Part shown: positions 60,787 to 64,000 of the stretch, in pieces
Layout: each line of letters opens with the position of its first letter
Numbering within the stretch: the stretch's first letter is position 1
From: Polynucleobacter sp. MWH-Jannik1A5
GTDB lineage: Bacteria > Pseudomonadota > Gammaproteobacteria > Burkholderiales > Burkholderiaceae
NCBI RefSeq assembly: GCF_018881795.1
Contig: NZ_JACVPQ010000001.1
Location: forward strand, 1,407,305-1,471,304
Length of the DNA stretch: 64,000 bases
Reading direction: 5' to 3'
Position numbers and translations under genes: made by a program
The notes under the pieces: model-generated
Told to the model about the DNA's origin: nothing
The model's input: only the letters and a program-made list of their open reading frames with translations
Databases searched by the model: none

Positions 60787-62067
60787 TTAACGGTTAAAGC
60801 TTCTTTTAGGTGGGCTGCCGCGCTTGGCCGGAGTCTTTTTAGCTGGGGCGCCACCGGCACCAGCAGGTCTTGGTTTTCTGGATTGTTGGTGTTGTTGGCT
60901 ACGCAGCTGAATGGGTTGCGCCACTGCATTCGGATCTGGCTCAAAACCAGCAATCACTTCTTGCGGTAGTTTTTGCTTAATCAGTTTTTCAATATCCCTC
61001 AGCATCTGATGTTCATCGATGCATACTAAAGATACAGCCACGCCGTTTGATCCTGCGCGTCCTGTCCGTCCAATGCGGTGTACATAATCTTCAGATACGT
61101 TCGGTAAGTCGTAGTTCACTACGTGAGGAAGTTGGTCAATATCAATTCCACGTGCTGCAATATCGGTAGCAACTAAGGCGGTTAACTTACCCGCCTTGAA
61201 GTCAGCCAATGCTTTAGTTCGGGCAGATTGACTCTTGTTGCCATGAATCGCCATGCTAGTGATGCCATCTTTCTCCAGCTGGGTCACCAATTTATTAGCG
61301 CCATGCTTGGTGCGAGTAAAGACCAGCACTTGCTGCCAGTCGTTGCTCTTAATGAGATGGGCTAATAATGGATGCTTCTTGGTTCTATCTACTGGATGTA
61401 TCAGTTGGGCGATTGCCTCGTTGGTGCTATTGCTGCGAGCTACCTCAATTAACTCCGGTGCATTTAGCAATCCATCAGCCAGTGCTTTAATTTCGGTAGA
61501 GAAGGTTGCGGAGAAGAGAAGATTTTGGCGTTGCTTTGGAAGTGCAGCCAATATTTTCTTGATGTCGCGCAAGAAGCCCATATCGAGCATGCGATCCGCT
61601 TCATCGAGAACCAGAATCTCAATATCTTTAAGAGAAACGCAATTTTGTGACATTAAATCTAACAGGCGTCCAGGAGTGGCAACCAAAATATCAAGACCAC
61701 CAGCAATCGCTTTAATTTGTGGGTTGGCGCCAACGCCGCCAAAAATGACTGTGGACTTTAAGCCAGTGTATTTGCCATACGTTACGACAGATTCTTGGAC
61801 TTGCGCTGCTAATTCGCGGGTAGGCGTCAGAATTAAAACACGCAATAAGCGCTTGCCAGCAGTCGCTTTGGCCGAAGTTAAGCGCTGCAGAATTGGTAGA
61901 GTAAAGCCAGCAGTTTTACCTGTACCAGTTTGTGCAGCCGCTAAGAGATCGCCGCCTTTTAAAACGGCAGGGATTGATTTAGCTTGAATGGGGGTGGGGC
62001 TGGTATAGCCTTCTTCAGCGATAGCGCGAAGAATGGGTTCTGATAAACCGAGATCTGTAAATAACAT
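60787..62067 (-). CDS. rhlE: DEAD-box RNA helicase RhlE
   Basis: A 426-residue ATP-dependent RNA helicase. Q motif [26 protein letters not shown], Walker [10 protein letters not shown] (about residues 47-55), [22 protein letters not shown] (DEAD), SATF, the C-terminal DIAARGIDI and [10 protein letters not shown]. The last 50 residues are Arg/Pro/Lys/Ala-rich and probably bind RNA. ATG 62067 gives the Q-motif start; a TTG 9 bases earlier is in frame. RhlE proteins act in ribosome assembly and RNA decay. Confidence 0.93.
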   Translation of the reverse strand: MLFTDLGLSEPILRAIAEEGYTSPTPIQAKSIPAVLKGGDLLAAAQTGTGKTAGFTLPILQRLTSAKATAGKRLLRVLILTPTRELAAQVQESVVTYGKYTGLKSTVIFGGVGANPQIKAIAGGLDILVATPGRLLDLMSQNCVSLKDIEILVLDEADRMLDMGFLRDIKKILAALPKQRQNLLFSATFSTEIKALADGLLNAPELIEVARSNSTNEAIAQLIHPVDRTKKHPLLAHLIKSNDWQQVLVFTRTKHGANKLVTQLEKDGITSMAIHGNKSQSARTKALADFKAGKLTALVATDIAARGIDIDQLPHVVNYDLPNVSEDYVHRIGRTGRAGSNGVAVSLVCIDEHQMLRDIEKLIKQKLPQEVIAGFEPDPNAVAQPIQLRSQQHQQSRKPRPAGAGGAPAKKTPAKRGSPPKRSFNR

Positions 62068-62210
62068 AGGGACCAATAAAGTATTGACCCGTATTCAACG
62101 TATTTAAAAAATCGACTATCCCGGTCAATGGGGTGAGCTGCCACGCAAGTGCGTTTGCAGTAAGAGTAGCTATTTTAAGTCATCAGCCCTAAAGCTAGAC
62201 AATTGTTCGA

Positions 62211-62801
62211 TTAAGCAGGGTTCCAGAGGTTTGGCACGGTGGTATTAGCGTAGCCGGAGACAAAAGATTTTTCTGCCCCCGTGACTGGGTCAAATACAGA
62301 ACGATGAATCCGTCCAATGTTGCCACCATAGACATGAATGCTAATTGAAGTCTGATCACTCATATTGTTTTCCACAACATGAATATCGTGCGTATTGGGT
62401 GAGACGGTATCCACATGTCCTGGCGGGCTGATGCAAGCATCGCCTGGTTGGAATCCACCATCTGCCTGGAGATAGTAGGGAGTGCCCTTTTCTTCACCAC
62501 GCAGTTGGCCAACCATTCCCCAGACAGTGTGATTGTGTACAGGAGTTTTTTGTCCTGGACCCCATACAAAGCTCACCACTGAAAAGCGATCTAATGGGTC
62601 TGCATACAAAAGATATTGCTGGTAATACTGTGGATGTGGCTTAGTAAATTCTTCAGGAAGCCAATCATCTTTGGCAATGAGATTCTCGAGTAATTTTTTC
62701 CCTTTAGTAAAGATGGCGTCCTCGCTTGGCTTTTGCTCAAGTAGAAGGCTCAGTTCTTTTACAAAGGTCAGTAGTTTTCCATCAGACATCTTTTGCTCCA
62801 T
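62211..62801 (-). CDS. Cysteine dioxygenase-like cupin protein
   Basis: A 196-residue cupin of the cysteine dioxygenase superfamily. PVHNHTVWGMVGQLRGEE contains the first two metal His and Glu-region (about residues 93-110) and DTVSPNTHDIHVVENN the third metal His. The cross-linked Cys-Tyr pair of mammalian cysteine dioxygenase is not obvious, so a thiol dioxygenase for another thiol is possible. Start ATG 62801 lies 8 bases after the next gene's stop; ATG 62789 is an alternative. Confidence 0.82.
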   Translation of the reverse strand: MEQKMSDGKLLTFVKELSLLLEQKPSEDAIFTKGKKLLENLIAKDDWLPEEFTKPHPQYYQQYLLYADPLDRFSVVSFVWGPGQKTPVHNHTVWGMVGQLRGEEKGTPYYLQADGGFQPGDACISPPGHVDTVSPNTHDIHVVENNMSDQTSISIHVYGGNIGRIHRSVFDPVTGAEKSFVSGYANTTVPNLWNPA

Positions 62802-62809
62802 TGAATATA

Positions 62810-63244
62810 TTACTCATCCTGGAATACGCACTCAGGCCATGCCTTAGGCTTTAGTGTATTGGTATCAACACAGACGATATGTAGTACAGCGCTCGCAATC
62901 ACTTGAAACTCCTCGCTGTCAGGAAGTTTTCTTTGCGCAGTCTGTTTAACGGTAACTTGTGTACGGCCACGATGTTCGATCACTTGGTTTATGTAAAGCA
63001 AGTCATCTAGACGCCCTGGCTTGTAGAAGTTCATGGTGAGCTCACGTAGTGGCATCACCATAGAGAATTCATTGGCAAGTTTGGTAGGGGTCAAGCCACG
63101 CTGGGAGAGCCACTCTGCGCGACTGCGCTCAAAAATCTCAAGGTAGCGTCCGTGATATACAAAACCAGCCGCATCTGTATCGGAATAGCAAACTCGATGG
63201 ACGTAGATAAAGTTTGGCGGAGTTGGAGTGGTTTTCGTAGTCAT
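62810..63244 (-). CDS. ybgC: YbgC/FadM family acyl-CoA thioesterase
   Basis: A 144-residue hot-dog fold thioesterase. YSDTDAAGFVYHGRYLEIFERSR is the family signature with catalytic Asp and the Tyr/His segment (about residues 20-42, in parts). It cleaves short acyl-CoA or acyl-ACP esters, often near the envelope or tol genes. It lies between two other minus-strand genes with gaps of 3 and 8 bases, so the three genes are likely co-transcribed. Confidence 0.9.
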   Translation of the reverse strand: MTTKTTPTPPNFIYVHRVCYSDTDAAGFVYHGRYLEIFERSRAEWLSQRGLTPTKLANEFSMVMPLRELTMNFYKPGRLDDLLYINQVIEHRGRTQVTVKQTAQRKLPDSEEFQVIASAVLHIVCVDTNTLKPKAWPECVFQDE

Positions 63245-63247
63245 CGC

Positions 63248-63688
63248 TTATTGAGTTGAATTTGCTAATGTAAGAATCATATTACGATGAGGAATGCCAG
63301 CCTCATCGTAGCTAGCCCCCTCTGCTGTAAAGCCCAGTTTTTCATAAAAAGGGATTGCATCTACTTGTGAGTGCAGGATGATTTCCCGTATCCCCTGTGA
63401 AACAGCTAAATTCACCAGCCTTTCGAGTATTTGCTTGCCGATATCTTCGCCTCTGAATTCGATGAGGACAGCCATGCGTCCTATTTGGGCTTTGCCATTG
63501 CCTAAATCCACCAGCCTTCCAGTGCCAATGCACTGTGTATTTTGATAGGCTAGGGCATGAACCGCGGTTGGGTCAAATTCGTCTAATTCGAGCTCGGCTG
63601 GAACCCCTTGCTCCCGGATAAAAACTTCCTGGCGCACCAAAAAGGCGTCTTCTTCAGCCTCTTTCCACGATTTGAGCAATATTTCCAA
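63248..63688 (-). CDS. GNAT family N-acetyltransferase (ElaA-like)
   Basis: A 146-residue acetyltransferase. VRQEVFIREQGVPAELELDEFD, AQIGRMAVLIEFRGEDIGKQILERLV (acetyl-CoA site R/QxxGxG/A form) and PFYEKLGFTAEGASYDEAGIPHRNM are the recognisable elements. The last motif and REQGVP match the ElaA/PhnO-like subgroup. The start is TTG, with CAGGAA just upstream. Substrate unknown. Confidence 0.85.
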   Translation of the reverse strand: MEILLKSWKEAEEDAFLVRQEVFIREQGVPAELELDEFDPTAVHALAYQNTQCIGTGRLVDLGNGKAQIGRMAVLIEFRGEDIGKQILERLVNLAVSQGIREIILHSQVDAIPFYEKLGFTAEGASYDEAGIPHRNMILTLANSTQ

Positions 63689-63850
63689 GATTCCTGATGC
63701 CTTTATGTTGATTTCCTCATCAATTTACCAAAGAAGCAATGTTGAAAGGATAGTTCGCGCCCGCACTAAAAACGCCCCAATCCATGGTTACAATGAATTG
63801 TGGCTCTGTATTGAGTCCCTCTAAAACCTTTTACTCATTTAGGAGTTATC

Positions 63851-64000
63851 TTGAAGAAATCTTTATTGACTGGTTTGTTTGCTGCAGTTGGTATTACTTG
63901 TGCTGCTTCAGTTTTCGCACAAACACCTGCAAAAATGTTGCCATTAGCAGCTGAAGTTGTCGTTTTGAGCGCAACAGTTGATTCTGTAGATGTTAAGAAA
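63851..64000 (+). CDS. Exported protein, 3'-truncated by window edge
   Basis: The first 50 codons of a gene running off the right edge. A TTG start is preceded by AGGAG with a 5-base spacer, and the product begins MKKSLLTGLFAAVGITCAAS followed by VFAQTPAK, a Sec signal peptide with a probable cleavage after FAQ. The short mature part (KMLPLAAEVVVLSATVDSVDVKK) identifies no family. The upstream 160-base gap includes its promoter region. Confidence 0.7.
   Translation, partial: MKKSLLTGLFAAVGITCAASVFAQTPAKMLPLAAEVVVLSATVDSVDVKK

Noticed and set aside
61253-61987. A 244-codon open frame on the plus strand
   Set aside because: It is antisense to the conserved rhlE helicase core, its translation is low-complexity and lacks any domain, and rhlE has every catalytic motif in the other strand.

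Overview
The window reads as a compact betaproteobacterial chromosome segment. Gene content, moderate GC, Burkholderiales-type families (DUF3305/DUF3306 formate dehydrogenase genes, a Bug-type solute-binding protein, the CX14CX2C form of QueE) and very short intergenic gaps point to Burkholderiaceae. A small free-living freshwater lineage such as Polynucleobacter fits best; that genus call is an inference. No rRNA, tRNA, IS element, prophage or CRISPR array was seen, and no gene-free stretch exceeds about 210 bases.

Layout. 1-5027 (+): the tail of a radical SAM gene, a lipoprotein, queE-queD (7-deazaguanine pathway), tadA, an LD-carboxypeptidase and a SOUL-type heme-binding protein. 5024-10582 (-): rlmJ, then a four-gene envelope cluster (PAP2 phosphatase, GT9 heptosyltransferase-like, LPG-synthase/flippase-like membrane protein, GT39 ArnT-like transferase). 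10630-13973: a DUF3047 lipoprotein, copA and a divergent copZ-like copper chaperone. 14040-15709: DUF47 protein plus Pit phosphate transporter. 15839-26486 (+): apbC followed by a long respiratory formate dehydrogenase cluster (DUF3305, DUF3306, multi-cluster ferredoxin, TorD-like chaperone, TAT peptide protein, alpha, beta, small lipoprotein, gamma cytochrome b, small exported protein). 26487-27882 (-): ATPase and permease of a tungstate-type ABC importer, with no binding protein in the window.

27949-34287: a BFD-like [2Fe-2S] protein, an EEP nuclease/phosphatase and cardiolipin synthase; a CoA-transferase/acyl-CoA dehydrogenase pair; a YqaA-like membrane protein and 3-hydroxybutyrate dehydrogenase. 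34470-39910 is an oxidative-stress region: Fe-SOD, a PuuD-like membrane protein, a rubredoxin reductase - rubredoxin - rubrerythrin operon divergent from oxyR, and an Old Yellow Enzyme. 39960-45268: a small membrane protein, a cytochrome b561 behind a good Fur box, an lldD-like FMN oxidase with a bestrophin-like DUF4239 gene in the same frame directly after its stop, an EamA exporter and a class V aminotransferase. 45360-54526: heme-binding beta-barrel protein, a Lys-rich exported protein, a second EamA exporter, NAD(P)HX dehydratase, an MBL/beta-CASP hydrolase, a solute-binding-like protein without signal peptide, a LOG-family hydrolase, a degenerate ion-channel-like protein, a YhiN flavoprotein, truncated hemoglobin and a phasin-like protein. 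54589-64000: Trp-rich TIGR02450 protein, a lipoprotein, a four-domain rhodanese, a Bug protein, an H1-like small basic protein, DUF1330, a small cupin-like protein, a 3-hydroxyisobutyrate-type dehydrogenase, selD, rhlE, a cysteine-dioxygenase-like protein, a YbgC thioesterase, a GNAT protein and the start of an exported protein cut by the edge.

Together the genes describe an aerobe that can use formate as an electron donor, takes up phosphate and probably tungstate or molybdate, and carries a layered peroxide/superoxide defence. Most families here are known. The least explained parts are the envelope cluster, the in-frame lldD-DUF4239 junction, the split rubrerythrin system, and several small exported or basic proteins.
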